Origin: Agromyces atrinae
GTDB taxonomy: Bacteria > Actinomycetota > Actinomycetes > Actinomycetales > Microbacteriaceae
DNA: 64,000 nt
Reading direction: 5' to 3'
Assembly: GCF_013407835.1 (NCBI RefSeq)
Contig: NZ_JACCBI010000001.1
Location: 3,286,001-3,350,000, forward strand
Both the position numbers and the translations under genes were made by a program. The notes under the pieces are model-generated. The model saw only the letters and a list, made by a program, of their open reading frames with translations, was not told where the DNA came from and made no database searches. Below, piece after piece: positions 7,122 to 15,356 of the stretch; the stretch's first letter is position 1; each line of letters opens with the position of its first letter.

Positions 7122-8576
7122 GTGGAGCTTCGCGACTACATTCGCATTCTGCGTAAGAGATGGGTGCTCATCGCCCTCCTGACCCTGATCGGCCTCGGCG
7201 CCGCAGCGGGTTACTCGATTCTGCAGACGCCGAAGTTCACCAGCTCGGCGAAGGTCTTCGTGTCGACCTCGGGCGGTGAGACCGTCGGCGAACTCGCTCA
7301 GGGCAACACCTTCACCCAGCAGCGCGTGAAGACGTATGCGAGCCTCGCGACGACGCCGATCGTCCTGCTTCCCGTCATCGCCGACCTCGGTATCGACCGC
7401 TCCTCCGAGAGCCTCGCGCGCAACGTCACCGCGAGCGCGCCGCTCAACGAGACCCTCATCGAGATCACCGTCGTCGACGACGACCCGGCTCTCGCCGCCG
7501 AACTCGCGACCGAGATCTCCGAGAGCCTCACGAATGTCGTCGAGACGATCGAGAAGACGAATTCCGAGGGTGCCTCGCCCGTGCGTCTGACCCTCGTGCA
7601 GCATGCTTCGGTTCCGCAGTCGCCGACGAGCCCCAATGTGCCGCTCAACCTCGCGCTCGGAACCCTCGTGGGTCTCGCGCTCGGCATCGGCCTCGCCGTG
7701 CTGCTCGAGACGCTCGACACCCGCATCCGCAACGAGCGCGACGTCGAACTCGTGAGCGACCGCCCGATCATCGGTGGCATCGCGTATGACGCGAAGGCCG
7801 GCGAGCGGCCCCTCATCGTGCACGTCGACCCGCGCAGCCCGCGCGCCGAGTCGTTCCGCACGCTCCGCACGAACCTGCAGTTCCTCGACGTCGGTCACCC
7901 CTCGCGCGCCTTCGTCGTCACGAGCTCGATCGAGAGCGAGGGCAAGTCGACGACGGCCGCCAACCTCGCGATCGCGCTCGGCGACGCCGGTGCTCGCGTG
8001 CTGCTCGTCGACGCCGACCTGCGTCGCCCCAAGGTCGACCAGTACATGGGCATCGAGGGCGGCGCCGGTCTCACCGACCTGCTCATCGGCCGCGCCGAGC
8101 TGCAGGACGTCGTGCAGAAGTGGGGTCGCGGCCAGCTCTACGTGCTTCCCGCCGGCCGCATCCCCCCGAACCCGAGCGAGCTGCTCGGCTCTGCCGCCAT
8201 GGTGCGTCTGCTCGAAGAGTTCTCGGGCGCGTTCGACGTCGTCCTGTTCGACGCCCCGCCGCTCCTGCCCGTCACCGACGCGGCGATCCTGTCGCGCGTC
8301 GTCGCGGGTGCGATCGTCGTCGTCGCCGCGGGCCGCACGCACAAGAACCAGCTCAAGGGTGCCGTCGGCGCCCTCGAGAACGTCGGCGCCACCATCTCGG
8401 GCTTCGTGCTCACGATGATGCCGACGAAGGGCCCCGACGCCTACGGCTACGGCCGCTATGGCTATGGCTACGGGTACGGTTATGGCGTCGAAGAGGGCGA
8501 GAAGGCCGAGAAGGCCGACAAGGCCGAGCGCGCCGCCAAGAAGGCCAAGAAAGACGCGAAGACTTCGGCCTCATGA
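7122..8576 (+). CDS. Polysaccharide co-polymerase fused to BY-tyrosine kinase
   Basis: This 484-residue protein combines a Wzz-type chain-length domain with a cytoplasmic bacterial tyrosine kinase. The N-terminal part has membrane helices at about 14-34 and 174-195 flanking an extracytoplasmic loop. The kinase has Walker A with G274-K275-S276, Walker A' VLLVDADLR (D297, D299) and Walker B VVLFDAPP (D377). The tail has seven tyrosines in YGYGRYGYGYGYGYG (441-455), followed by a Lys/Ala/Glu-rich end. Tail phosphorylation normally controls oligomerisation and polymer length. The start GTG 7122 has GGAGGGG seven bases upstream; an ATG at 7068 lies before the leader hairpins. The phosphatase gene follows with a 4-base overlap. 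Confidence 0.93.
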   Translation: MELRDYIRILRKRWVLIALLTLIGLGAAAGYSILQTPKFTSSAKVFVSTSGGETVGELAQGNTFTQQRVKTYASLATTPIVLLPVIADLGIDRSSESLARNVTASAPLNETLIEITVVDDDPALAAELATEISESLTNVVETIEKTNSEGASPVRLTLVQHASVPQSPTSPNVPLNLALGTLVGLALGIGLAVLLETLDTRIRNERDVELVSDRPIIGGIAYDAKAGERPLIVHVDPRSPRAESFRTLRTNLQFLDVGHPSRAFVVTSSIESEGKSTTAANLAIALGDAGARVLLVDADLRRPKVDQYMGIEGGAGLTDLLIGRAELQDVVQKWGRGQLYVLPAGRIPPNPSELLGSAAMVRLLEEFSGAFDVVLFDAPPLLPVTDAAILSRVVAGAIVVVAAGRTHKNQLKGAVGALENVGATISGFVLTMMPTKGPDAYGYGRYGYGYGYGYGVEEGEKAEKADKAERAAKKAKKDAKTSAS

Positions 8577-9169
8577 ACATCCTCGTCGTCTGCACGGGGA
8601 ACATCTGCCGGTCGCCCCTGGCTGAGCAGGTGTTGCGCGAGCGCCTCGCCGAGGCCGGCGTGACCGCGACGGTCGAGAGCGCGGGAACGCGCGCGATGGA
8701 CGGCCACGAGATGACGCCGCAGTCGGCCGATCTCGCCCGCGCGCTCGGCGTGAGCGACACGACGCATACCGCGAGGCAGATCACTCCCGCTCTCATCGAG
8801 GCAGCCGACCTGGTGCTCGTCGCGAGCCGGTCGCACCGCCGTGAGGTCGTCGAGGAGGTGCCGCGTGCGGGTCGCTACACGTTCACCCTTCGTGAACTCG
8901 CCCGACTCATCGAAGCGGCGTCGGCCGACGGCACGCTCGACCAGGCGCCTCTGCGCGCCTCCATCGACCTCGTCTCCGAGATCGCCGCTCTCCGCGGGGC
9001 ATTCCCGCCGCCCGCCGATCCCGCCGACGACGACATCGTCGACCCGTACCGCCGCGAGCAGTCGGTCTACGACGAGGCCGGTCGCCTCATCGACGACTCG
9101 ACGCGCGTGATCGCCGCGGCACTGGCCGCCGCGGCACCGGTCGCCGCGAATCGGAGCGATGGCGTTTAG
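8573..9169 (+). CDS. Low-molecular-weight protein-tyrosine phosphatase
   Basis: This 198-residue protein begins MNILVVCTGNICRSPLAEQ, with the phosphatase loop C7-X5-R13-S14, and has the general-acid region DPYRREQ at D157. It should dephosphorylate the tyrosine tail of the kinase encoded just upstream, as Wzb does for Wzc. It is longer than the usual roughly 150 residues: the extra length lies in a helical insertion between about 95 and 150 and in an Ala-rich tail. The ATG overlaps the kinase stop (ATGA), which fixes the start. The kinase-phosphatase coupling supports a role in polysaccharide export control. Confidence 0.92.
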   Translation: MNILVVCTGNICRSPLAEQVLRERLAEAGVTATVESAGTRAMDGHEMTPQSADLARALGVSDTTHTARQITPALIEAADLVLVASRSHRREVVEEVPRAGRYTFTLRELARLIEAASADGTLDQAPLRASIDLVSEIAALRGAFPPPADPADDDIVDPYRREQSVYDEAGRLIDDSTRVIAAALAAAAPVAANRSDGV

Positions 9170-10073
9170 GCGGCCACCCCGCGCCGAGCGCCCCCTGCCG
9201 ACCGAGGGTCGCAAGCGGGCACGTCGGCGCTGGATCACGGCGGGCGTCATCGTCTTCGTCGCGATCGACGCGGCCCTCGTGGCGTGGGCGCTGAGCCCGT
9301 CCGCGCCCGAGGTGCGGCCCCAGCCTGACCGTACGGCGGAGGCGGCGCCCACGCCCACCGCGTCCCCGACCGAGACCCCCGCGCCGTTCGTGGCGCCCGA
9401 GCTGCGTCTGCTCCAGGCGCTCGACACGTCGACCGCGTGGCGGGCCGTGCCCGGCTCGTGCGGCGGCGCCGAGCCGGTCGTCGAGTCGACGGCCGACGGC
9501 GGAGCGACGTGGCAGGCGTCAGCGACCGCGCCGGCCGGCATCCGTGAAGTGCTGGCGATCGATGTCGTCGCGGGCGGCCCCGTGAGCCTCGTCGCGAAGA
9601 CCGGCGACGACTGCCGGGTCACGGTCTTCCGATCGTTCACGGCCGGTGAGTTCTGGGAGGAGGCGCCGGGCGAGCTCGGCACCCGCTCCTACGTCGACCC
9701 GGCCGATCGCGTCACGGTCGTCATCGACGGCGTCGCCACCCCGCCGCCCTGCGCTCCGGCGCGCGAGGTCGCGCGCAGCCCGGTGGCCGTCGCCGTGCTG
9801 TGCGACGGCGACGTGCGCGTGCGCGCGAACGACGCCGCTGACTGGTCGTCCTTCGCGGTGGCCGACGTCGGTGCGCTGGCCATGGCGGATGACGGTGCGG
9901 TGACGATCGCTCGTGTGGCCGATGAGTCGTGTGTGGGCGTCGCTCTCGCCGATGTCGCGGTTCCCGATGCGACGACGTGCCGGGCGGGGGAGGCGCCGCC
10001 GACGAGCCTTGCTCTCGACCGCGTCGGCGAGTCCACCTGGGTGTGGCAGAACGATTCGGTGAGCGTGCAGTAG
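9159..10073 (+). CDS. Membrane-anchored extracytoplasmic protein, unknown
   Basis: This 304-residue protein has a basic N-terminus, one membrane helix (about 24-46), a Pro/Thr/Ala-rich spacer (about 50-85) and a likely all-beta outer domain. The motif STADGGATW (around 108-116) resembles the Asp-box of beta-propeller and sialidase-like proteins, but only one clear copy is visible. Several cysteines (SCGG, DDCR, PPCAP, VLCDGD, ESCVG, TTCR) could pair. The start ATG lies 11 bases inside the phosphatase gene, so the two are probably one operon with the kinase. Role not recognised; an envelope protein linked to the polysaccharide machinery is a guess from position. Confidence 0.75.
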   Translation: MAFRRPPRAERPLPTEGRKRARRRWITAGVIVFVAIDAALVAWALSPSAPEVRPQPDRTAEAAPTPTASPTETPAPFVAPELRLLQALDTSTAWRAVPGSCGGAEPVVESTADGGATWQASATAPAGIREVLAIDVVAGGPVSLVAKTGDDCRVTVFRSFTAGEFWEEAPGELGTRSYVDPADRVTVVIDGVATPPPCAPAREVARSPVAVAVLCDGDVRVRANDAADWSSFAVADVGALAMADDGAVTIARVADESCVGVALADVAVPDATTCRAGEAPPTSLALDRVGESTWVWQNDSVSVQ

Positions 10074-10103
10074 CGCCATCGCTGTGCCCCGATTCCCCGC
10101 GTC

Positions 10104-11342
10104 TCAGGCGGTGGCCGGCTCGCACGGCTCAGTGCGGTGTTGTAGAGGTGCACTCTCGGCGGGTGCCGGAACTTCCTCGTCCGGGTTCAGGGGTATGCCG
10201 GCGCGCACGACGACCCCGCCCTCCGCGCTCGAGTCGAGGGTGAGTTCGCCGCGGTGGTGGTGCAGACGATCGCGAAGGAGCGCGAGTCCGTGCAGTTCGA
10301 TGGGGCCGTCAATACCGACTCCGTCGTCATGGAACTCGATCGTGACGGAACGTTCCTCGCGGAAGACGAACAGGGCGACGCTCGTCGCCGTGCCGTGCTT
10401 GAGGGCGTTCGTGAGCGCCTCCTCGATGACGCGCACGAGCAGCAGCCTCTTGCTGACGTCGATGAGGCGCATGTCGCGGTCGTTCGACGCGGCGGTGTCG
10501 CGCACCCGGAGGCGAGTGGCGATGCCGGCGGGCAAGCGTGCGAGAAGCGCGCGCGCAGCGGGCACGAGACCGTCGTCGAGCCGCTCGGGGTAGAGCGCAG
10601 AACTCAGCGAGCGCAGTTCCGTCTCTCGCAGCTCGTCGAGCTGACGCCGCACGGCGTCGATGCGCTCTCGGTGCGGTGCGGACGACTCGCGCGCGATCGA
10701 GCCCAACTCTGCCGCGAGGATGACGAAGCGATTCTGCAGCGAGCCGTGGATGCCGTCGGCGACGAGGCGACGCACACGGAGTTCTTCCTGCTGCAGCGAG
10801 GCGAGAGCGTCGGACGCGAGGGTCGCCTGGAACACCCGCTCTCGAGCTTCGCGCCGTGCCCGCTGCTGTGCACGGGTGATCGTGAGAGCGGTCATGAAGA
10901 CGAGCGTGACCATCACGGCGACGACGAGGGCATCGGGTGCCGCGGCGTCGAGCTGGGTTCCGAGGTAGACCCCGCCGACGAGCTGCAGCCCGGCTCTCAC
11001 GAGTGCGACGCCGGTGCCCACGGCCGCCGAGAGGGCGATCTGTACTGCGCGGCGTCGCTGCGGCAGCCGCAGGGTGGCCGCGCACAGCGTGACGATCGTG
11101 ACCGAGACGAGGTTGATGCTGAAGCGCCGAGCGAGTTCGGCGAGGGGCGATGCTTCAGCGTGCAGATCGGCCGACTGCAGTCCGAAGATGAGCACGGATT
11201 GCACCGTGGCGGCGACACCGAGCGAGGCCGCGAGCACGCCGACGATGATGACGGTCGTGCGCGTGTCGCGCGCCTCGTCGTCGCGACGAGTTCGACTCTC
11301 GCGAAGGGCGAGAGCGTTCGAATCCGAGATCGGGGTCGTCAC
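10104..11342 (-). CDS. Sensor histidine kinase (NarX/DegS-like)
   Basis: This 412-residue protein has an N-terminal membrane domain of four or five segments (about 30-155), a linker helix, a phospho-acceptor motif VADGIHGSLQNRF with H199, and an ATPase domain with EEALTNALKHG (N312) and DDGVGI (339-344). The ending HRGELTLDSSAEGGVVVRAGIP is the usual final strand of the ATPase fold. The GTG start overlaps the upstream regulator's stop by four bases, so regulator then kinase form one operon. It converges on the gene ending at 10073. The signal is unknown; nearby polysaccharide genes are possible targets. Confidence 0.9.
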   Translation of the reverse strand: MTTPISDSNALALRESRTRRDDEARDTRTTVIIVGVLAASLGVAATVQSVLIFGLQSADLHAEASPLAELARRFSINLVSVTIVTLCAATLRLPQRRRAVQIALSAAVGTGVALVRAGLQLVGGVYLGTQLDAAAPDALVVAVMVTLVFMTALTITRAQQRARREARERVFQATLASDALASLQQEELRVRRLVADGIHGSLQNRFVILAAELGSIARESSAPHRERIDAVRRQLDELRETELRSLSSALYPERLDDGLVPAARALLARLPAGIATRLRVRDTAASNDRDMRLIDVSKRLLLVRVIEEALTNALKHGTATSVALFVFREERSVTIEFHDDGVGIDGPIELHGLALLRDRLHHHRGELTLDSSAEGGVVVRAGIPLNPDEEVPAPAESAPLQHRTEPCEPATA

Positions 11343-11986
11343 CGGGTCTCGGCGAGATAGATGCGCGCGGCGAGCACGCGTGCATTGCGGTCGTCATCGC
11401 GCGAGATGCCGAGCGTCGAGTAGATCGCATAGACATGGTTCTCGACCGATCGCGGCGACACGTCGAGCTCGCGGGCGATGGCGGCGTTCGTATGACCCTC
11501 GGCGAGGAGCGACAGCACGTGGCTCTGGCGCGGACTGAGAGCAGCGAGCCGCGTGTTCGTGCGCGCGCGGCGGCGGGCGACGAGATCCCGGTCGAGAACG
11601 CTCCGACCCTCCGCAGCGGCGCGCAGGGTCAGCATGAGGTCGCGTGCCGAGAGCGACGACGTCTTCGACAGGTAGCTCCACCCGGCGTGCTGGGCCGCGG
11701 GCAAATCGAGCAGCGTATCCATGCGGTCGACGGCCGACAGCAGCACGATGCCGAGCCGCGGGCGCTCGCGCCGAAGCTCGCGCCCGTAGTCGATTCCGCT
11801 GCCGTCGGGCAGGCCGATGTCGAGGAGCGCGACGTCGATCTGCCGGGGGTCTATCCGCGCTCGAGCCTCCGTCAGGCTCGACACCGAAGCGTGCACGACG
11901 AACGTGGCAGCCGAGGCCACCAGGCTCGTCAGAAGCTGACGGAAGAGTGGCTGATCCTCGACGATCGCGACACGCAGAACACTCAC
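11339..11986 (-). CDS. LuxR/NarL-family response regulator
   Basis: This 215-residue regulator has a receiver domain with acidic E10-D11, phospho-acceptor D56 in VALLDIGLPDGSG, and the conserved lysine in SYLSKTSS. A LuxR-type DNA-binding domain is at about 145-205 (LSPRQSHVLSLLAEGHTNAAIARELDVS, then SVENHVYAIY). It pairs with the kinase at 10104, which is coupled by a GTGA overlap. The GTG start has AGGAGA upstream at a proper distance. It diverges from the small gene at 12215 and sits close to the polysaccharide locus, so it may control that locus; the sequence does not prove this. Confidence 0.9.
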   Translation of the reverse strand: MSVLRVAIVEDQPLFRQLLTSLVASAATFVVHASVSSLTEARARIDPRQIDVALLDIGLPDGSGIDYGRELRRERPRLGIVLLSAVDRMDTLLDLPAAQHAGWSYLSKTSSLSARDLMLTLRAAAEGRSVLDRDLVARRRARTNTRLAALSPRQSHVLSLLAEGHTNAAIARELDVSPRSVENHVYAIYSTLGISRDDDRNARVLAARIYLAETR

Positions 11987-12214
11987 CGGATCTCCTGGTC
12001 GTGCAGTGGGGGGATGCCGCCACAGGACTCCGGGCTATTGGCGACTTCTTGAGCATAACCACCTCTTGCCGCCGTTTTTCGCTGCCTCGTACCCCCCAGT
12101 CGAGGTAATTCTGCGTGGAAATACTCACCCCATGCGAACACTCGCCATGTGCACGCCTAGCATCGGCTCCGCTCGGTAGATCGAGCGTCTGACGAGAATC
12201 AGGAGACTGTCGCG

Positions 12215-12427
12215 ATGGTGAATGACACGGATGCTCGTGTACGCCGAGCCACGACGAGTTCGGGTCGGACGGGCCTGCCGCGACCGCCGCGTCGCCGAGG
12301 CTACCGGTGGTGGCACTATGTGATCCTGGCGGTTGTCGCCGCCGCCGCGATCGGACTCGCGTACGCCGCGCTCTCGGCGGATAAGGACGTACCCGGCACG
12401 GGTACGAGCGTGAGCATCTCCGGATAG
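12215..12427 (+). CDS. Small single-pass membrane protein, 70 aa
   Basis: The 70-residue product has a basic, Pro/Arg-rich N-terminal half ([14 protein letters not shown]), one membrane helix (about 34-55), and a short polar tail DKDVPGTGTSVSISG. The start ATG 12215 has AGGAGA nine bases upstream. The plan (basic head, one helix, no enzyme motif) is like that of the 51-residue protein at 6174. It lies between the regulator at 11339 and the first polysaccharide cluster, and a hairpin at 12485 separates it from the latter. Function unknown. Confidence 0.7.
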   Translation: MVNDTDARVRRATTSSGRTGLPRPPRRRGYRWWHYVILAVVAAAAIGLAYAALSADKDVPGTGTSVSISG

Positions 12428-12484
12428 ACCCGGCATTCTCGACTGAGTGTTTGTACTCAGAAGGGTTGCCACGCACGATTCCCC

Positions 12485-12507
12485 GGCCGACACCCGAATG
12501 TCGGGCC
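12485..12507 (+). terminator. Hairpin after the small gene
   Basis: CCGACA (12487-12492) pairs with TGTCGG (12499-12504) across a 6-base loop, and flanking GG/CC pairs extend the stem with one bulged base. A weaker 6-bp hairpin CTGAGT/ACTCAG lies just before it at 12443-12460. There is no T-run, which is usual in this high-GC sequence. It probably ends transcription of the gene finishing at 12427 before the cluster promoter. Confidence 0.45.
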
Positions 12508-12597
12508 GAATGGGGGGGCATTGGGAGAGGCCGTGCGATAGTAGAACTCTCCCGCGAGAAGCGGCCCTCGTTAAGGCTGAGTAAACAGTCACGACAC

Positions 12598-12630
12598 AAT
12601 CAGTAGTACAGCCTCCGTTTTCCCTAGACT
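12598..12630 (+). promoter_or_regulatory. Promoter of polysaccharide cluster 1
   Basis: A TAGACT -10 box at 12625-12630 lies 63 bases before the GTG of the sugar-transferase gene. The extended form TAGACTCGG recurs at 31313-31321, 60 bases before the paralogous transferase of cluster 2. Overlapping the -35 region is the motif AATC-N-GTAGT-N3-GCCTCCGTTT (12598-12620) that also occurs at 6124. The shared -10 suggests the two clusters are expressed in a similar way, while the upstream motif is present only before cluster 1. Confidence 0.55.
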
Positions 12631-12687
12631 CGGACGCAGGTCGACGCCGACCAGCAATCACGTGTCGTGCGTAGACGAAGGATCGCA

Positions 12688-14178
12688 GTGCCGGAGCAAT
12701 CAGTGGGTCATGCAGGTGCAACGCGCACCGGCGGCATCGCCACGGATTGGCGCGACCGCTACTCGGGTCGACTCGCAATCACCGACTCCCTCGTGCTCGT
12801 CTGGGCCGTCTTCGGCGCGCAGTTCGCCTGGCTCGGCGCCGACAGTGAAGCCATGGGTTTCAGTGGCTCGCGTGTCGACATCGGTGTCAGCTACACCGTT
12901 GTCTCGATTTTGATCGTCCTGATTTGGATGGGGGCGCTCGCCGCCTACGGTACGCGCGGCTATCGCGTCGTCGGTTCCGGAACGCAGGAGTACAAGCTCA
13001 TCGCCGATGCGACGATCCGGGTCTTCGGCCTCGTCGCGATCGTCGCGTTTCTCATCAAGCTCGACCTCGCGCGCGGTTACGTGCTCATCTCGCTGCCCCT
13101 CGGGCTCGTCGTGCTCCTTTTCTCTCGATGGCTCTGGCGTCAATGGCTCAACGTCAAGCGCAGCCAGAACGAGTTCGTCTCGAAGGTCGTGCTCGTCGGT
13201 ACTCCGTCGTCATCGGCGCTCATCGCTCGCGAGCTCGCCCGGGTACCCACCGCGGGCTACGTCGTCGTCGGCGCGTGCGTGCCCGACGACGATCCCTCTG
13301 AAACGTTGCCGGGAATCGACGTCCCTGTTATCGGAACCTTCGACTCGGCACTCTCCGCTCTGCGCGTCACGGGCGCCGATACGCTCGTGATCACGAGTGC
13401 CGACGAACTCTCGCCCGACCGGGTGCGTCAGCTCAGCTGGGGCCTCGAGCCCGGCAGGCAGCACCTCGTCGTCGTGCCGAGCCTCGTTGACATCGGTGGC
13501 CCCCGCCTGCACACTCGACCGGTTGCCGGTCTGCCACTGATCCACGTCGAGACTCCGCGGTACGAGGGTCGCAAGCAGTTCGCGAAGCGCGCACTCGACC
13601 TTCTCGGCGCGGCCGGGATTATCGTCGTGCTCTCGCCACTCCTTCTTATAGTGACGTTGCTCGTGAAGCTCGGGTCGCGCGGACCCATCCTCTTCCGCCA
13701 GGAGCGCGTCGGTATTAACGGCTCGACGTTCGAGATGCTCAAGTTCCGCTCGATGGTCGTCGACGCCGAAGATCGCCTCAAGGCGCTCGAAGCCGAGATG
13801 GATCGCGATGCCGGCAATTCGGTCATGTTCAAGATGAAGGACGACCCGCGCATCACGGCCGTGGGCAAGTTCCTGCGTCGGTTCAGCATCGACGAACTCC
13901 CTCAGCTCTTCAACGTGCTCGGCGGCTCGATGTCGCTCGTCGGTCCGCGTCCGCCGCTCGTGCGCGAGATGAATCAGTACGCCCGCCACGTGCACCGTCG
14001 ATTCCTGGTGAAGCCGGGACTCACCGGTCTCTGGCAGGTCAGCGGACGATCGAATCTGTCGTGGGAAGAAACCGTCCGTCTCGACCTGTACTACGTCGAG
14101 AACTGGTCGCTCGCGGGCGACATCATCATCCTGTGGCGCACCGTGAAAGCGGTCTTCGCCCGGGATGGTGCGTACTAA
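12688..14178 (+). CDS. Undecaprenyl-phosphate sugar phosphotransferase (cluster 1)
   Basis: This 496-residue membrane enzyme of the polyprenyl glycosylphosphotransferase family transfers a sugar-1-phosphate to undecaprenyl phosphate to start the repeat unit. It has four N-terminal membrane helices, a central Rossmann-like domain (VVLVGTPSSSALIARELAR), a fifth hydrophobic segment (about 310-330) and the catalytic domain with [26 protein letters not shown] and [12 protein letters not shown]. All hallmark motifs are intact. I chose GTG 12688, with GAAGGA a few bases upstream; an in-frame GTG at 12667 is possible. It is a clear paralogue of the protein at 31373. The base composition is as GC-rich as the genome background, unlike the genes that follow. 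Confidence 0.93.
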   Translation: MPEQSVGHAGATRTGGIATDWRDRYSGRLAITDSLVLVWAVFGAQFAWLGADSEAMGFSGSRVDIGVSYTVVSILIVLIWMGALAAYGTRGYRVVGSGTQEYKLIADATIRVFGLVAIVAFLIKLDLARGYVLISLPLGLVVLLFSRWLWRQWLNVKRSQNEFVSKVVLVGTPSSSALIARELARVPTAGYVVVGACVPDDDPSETLPGIDVPVIGTFDSALSALRVTGADTLVITSADELSPDRVRQLSWGLEPGRQHLVVVPSLVDIGGPRLHTRPVAGLPLIHVETPRYEGRKQFAKRALDLLGAAGIIVVLSPLLLIVTLLVKLGSRGPILFRQERVGINGSTFEMLKFRSMVVDAEDRLKALEAEMDRDAGNSVMFKMKDDPRITAVGKFLRRFSIDELPQLFNVLGGSMSLVGPRPPLVREMNQYARHVHRRFLVKPGLTGLWQVSGRSNLSWEETVRLDLYYVENWSLAGDIIILWRTVKAVFARDGAY

Positions 14179-14196
14179 AGGAAGAGCTAGAGCATC

Positions 14197-15162
14197 ATGG
14201 AAGGGGACATCGTGAGTTCTGACGCTCGCCCGTCGCGCAAGCTGCTGCTTGCAGCGTCAACCGGAGGGCACCTCGCACAACTGGCTCGTTTGGCGCCCTA
14301 CCTCGGTGCGTCCGACGATTCGTTGTGGGTCACTTTCCGCACTCCTCAGAGTGAGTCACTCCTCGCCGGGAAGCGGGTGCACTATGTCCCGTACATCGCT
14401 TCGCGCGACTTCCGTCGAGCGATCGGTGCAGCTCGTCAGATGAGGCGACTTCTCGACTCGGAAAGCTTCGAGGCCGCAGTGAGCACGGGCGCGGCGCTTG
14501 CGGTCTCTGTTCTTCCCGTCGCCAAGTCGCGTGGAATCGAGACCACATATATCGAGAGCGTCTCTCGAGTCAACGGTCCGTCACTCTCCGGGCGCATCAT
14601 CGCGGCTACGCGATCGGCCGAACTCTTCACACAGCACCACGGCTGGGCCGATCACCGGTGGCAGCCGCACCGCAGCGTGCTCGAGTCCTTCACCTCGATC
14701 GAACAGTCGCCTGTCGAGAATCCGAGTCTCTTCGTCACACTCGGAACGATCAAGAAGTATCGCTTCGACTCAGTCGTCGATCAGGTACTCGCCTCCGGGC
14801 TCGCCGATGACCGCACGGTGTGGCAGCTTGGTGAGACATATGGCCGTACTGATCTTCCGGGGCGCGTGTTTCAGCAAGTGTCAGGCGCCGACTTCGAGAA
14901 ATACTCGCTCGAGGCTGACGCGGTCATCTCGCACGCTGGTGTCGGTTCTTTGCTCGCGCTCCTCGAGCTCGGCATCTTTCCCGTGCTCGTCACTCGGCGG
15001 CGTGTTCGCAACGAGCACGTCGATGATCACCAGCTGCAGATCGCCGATCTCGTCAACTCGCTCGACATTGCTCGCGCGGTCGATGGCCCCGACCTTGATG
15101 CAGAGACAATCATCTCTGCCAGTGCTCGGTCGATCGTTCCGTCAGACATGGTCAACGCGTGA
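14197..15162 (+). CDS. Alg14-Alg13-like fused glycosyltransferase
   Basis: This protein of about 320 residues joins two halves that are often separate: an Alg14/PssD-like N-terminal part with AASTGGHLAQL and an Alg13/PssE-like C-terminal part with VTLGT, then SHAGVGSLLALLELG (nucleotide-sugar binding). Such enzymes add the second sugar to the lipid-linked first sugar on the cytoplasmic face. Two starts are possible: ATG 14197, or GTG 14212, which has the better-placed AAGGGG. The stop overlaps a small frame at 15159 by four bases. From this gene to about 30.3 kb the third codon positions are visibly less GC-rich than in the rest of the window. Confidence 0.85.
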   Translation: MEGDIVSSDARPSRKLLLAASTGGHLAQLARLAPYLGASDDSLWVTFRTPQSESLLAGKRVHYVPYIASRDFRRAIGAARQMRRLLDSESFEAAVSTGAALAVSVLPVAKSRGIETTYIESVSRVNGPSLSGRIIAATRSAELFTQHHGWADHRWQPHRSVLESFTSIEQSPVENPSLFVTLGTIKKYRFDSVVDQVLASGLADDRTVWQLGETYGRTDLPGRVFQQVSGADFEKYSLEADAVISHAGVGSLLALLELGIFPVLVTRRRVRNEHVDDHQLQIADLVNSLDIARAVDGPDLDAETIISASARSIVPSDMVNA

Positions 15163-15356
15163 AGGATAGTCTTGAGTTCCACGGTTCGGGAATCGAGCTC
15201 GCAGGACTCCGTCCTGGTTTCGCGTTCGCCGCGCTGAGTGGCACCATCGCCTGGCCCATGCCCGGATCATGCAATCAGCGAGGCCGCGCGCTCATCGTAC
15301 GCGGCGCTGAACTCAATTCCGACAACCTCGTGAGATGTGGACTCGTTACACCATGA
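15159..15356 (+). CDS. Small frame coupled on both sides, 65 aa
   Basis: A 65-codon frame starts at GTG 15159 overlapping the previous stop (GTGA) and stops at 15354-15356 overlapping the next start (ATGA). Both junctions have the 4-base overlap typical of coupled genes in this cluster, and without this frame there would be an odd 190-base gap in a tightly packed operon. The product has a mildly hydrophobic middle (GLRPGFAFAALSGTIAWPMPG) and two cysteines. I do not recognise a family. It may be a genuine short protein or the remnant of a larger gene whose ends were kept. Confidence 0.5.
   Translation: MKDSLEFHGSGIELAGLRPGFAFAALSGTIAWPMPGSCNQRGRALIVRGAELNSDNLVRCGLVTP

Noticed and set aside
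12125..12778. 217-codon - strand frame across the gap before cluster 1
   Set aside because: It runs antisense through a real small gene, a hairpin and the cluster promoter, and its codon choice is unlike neighbouring genes.
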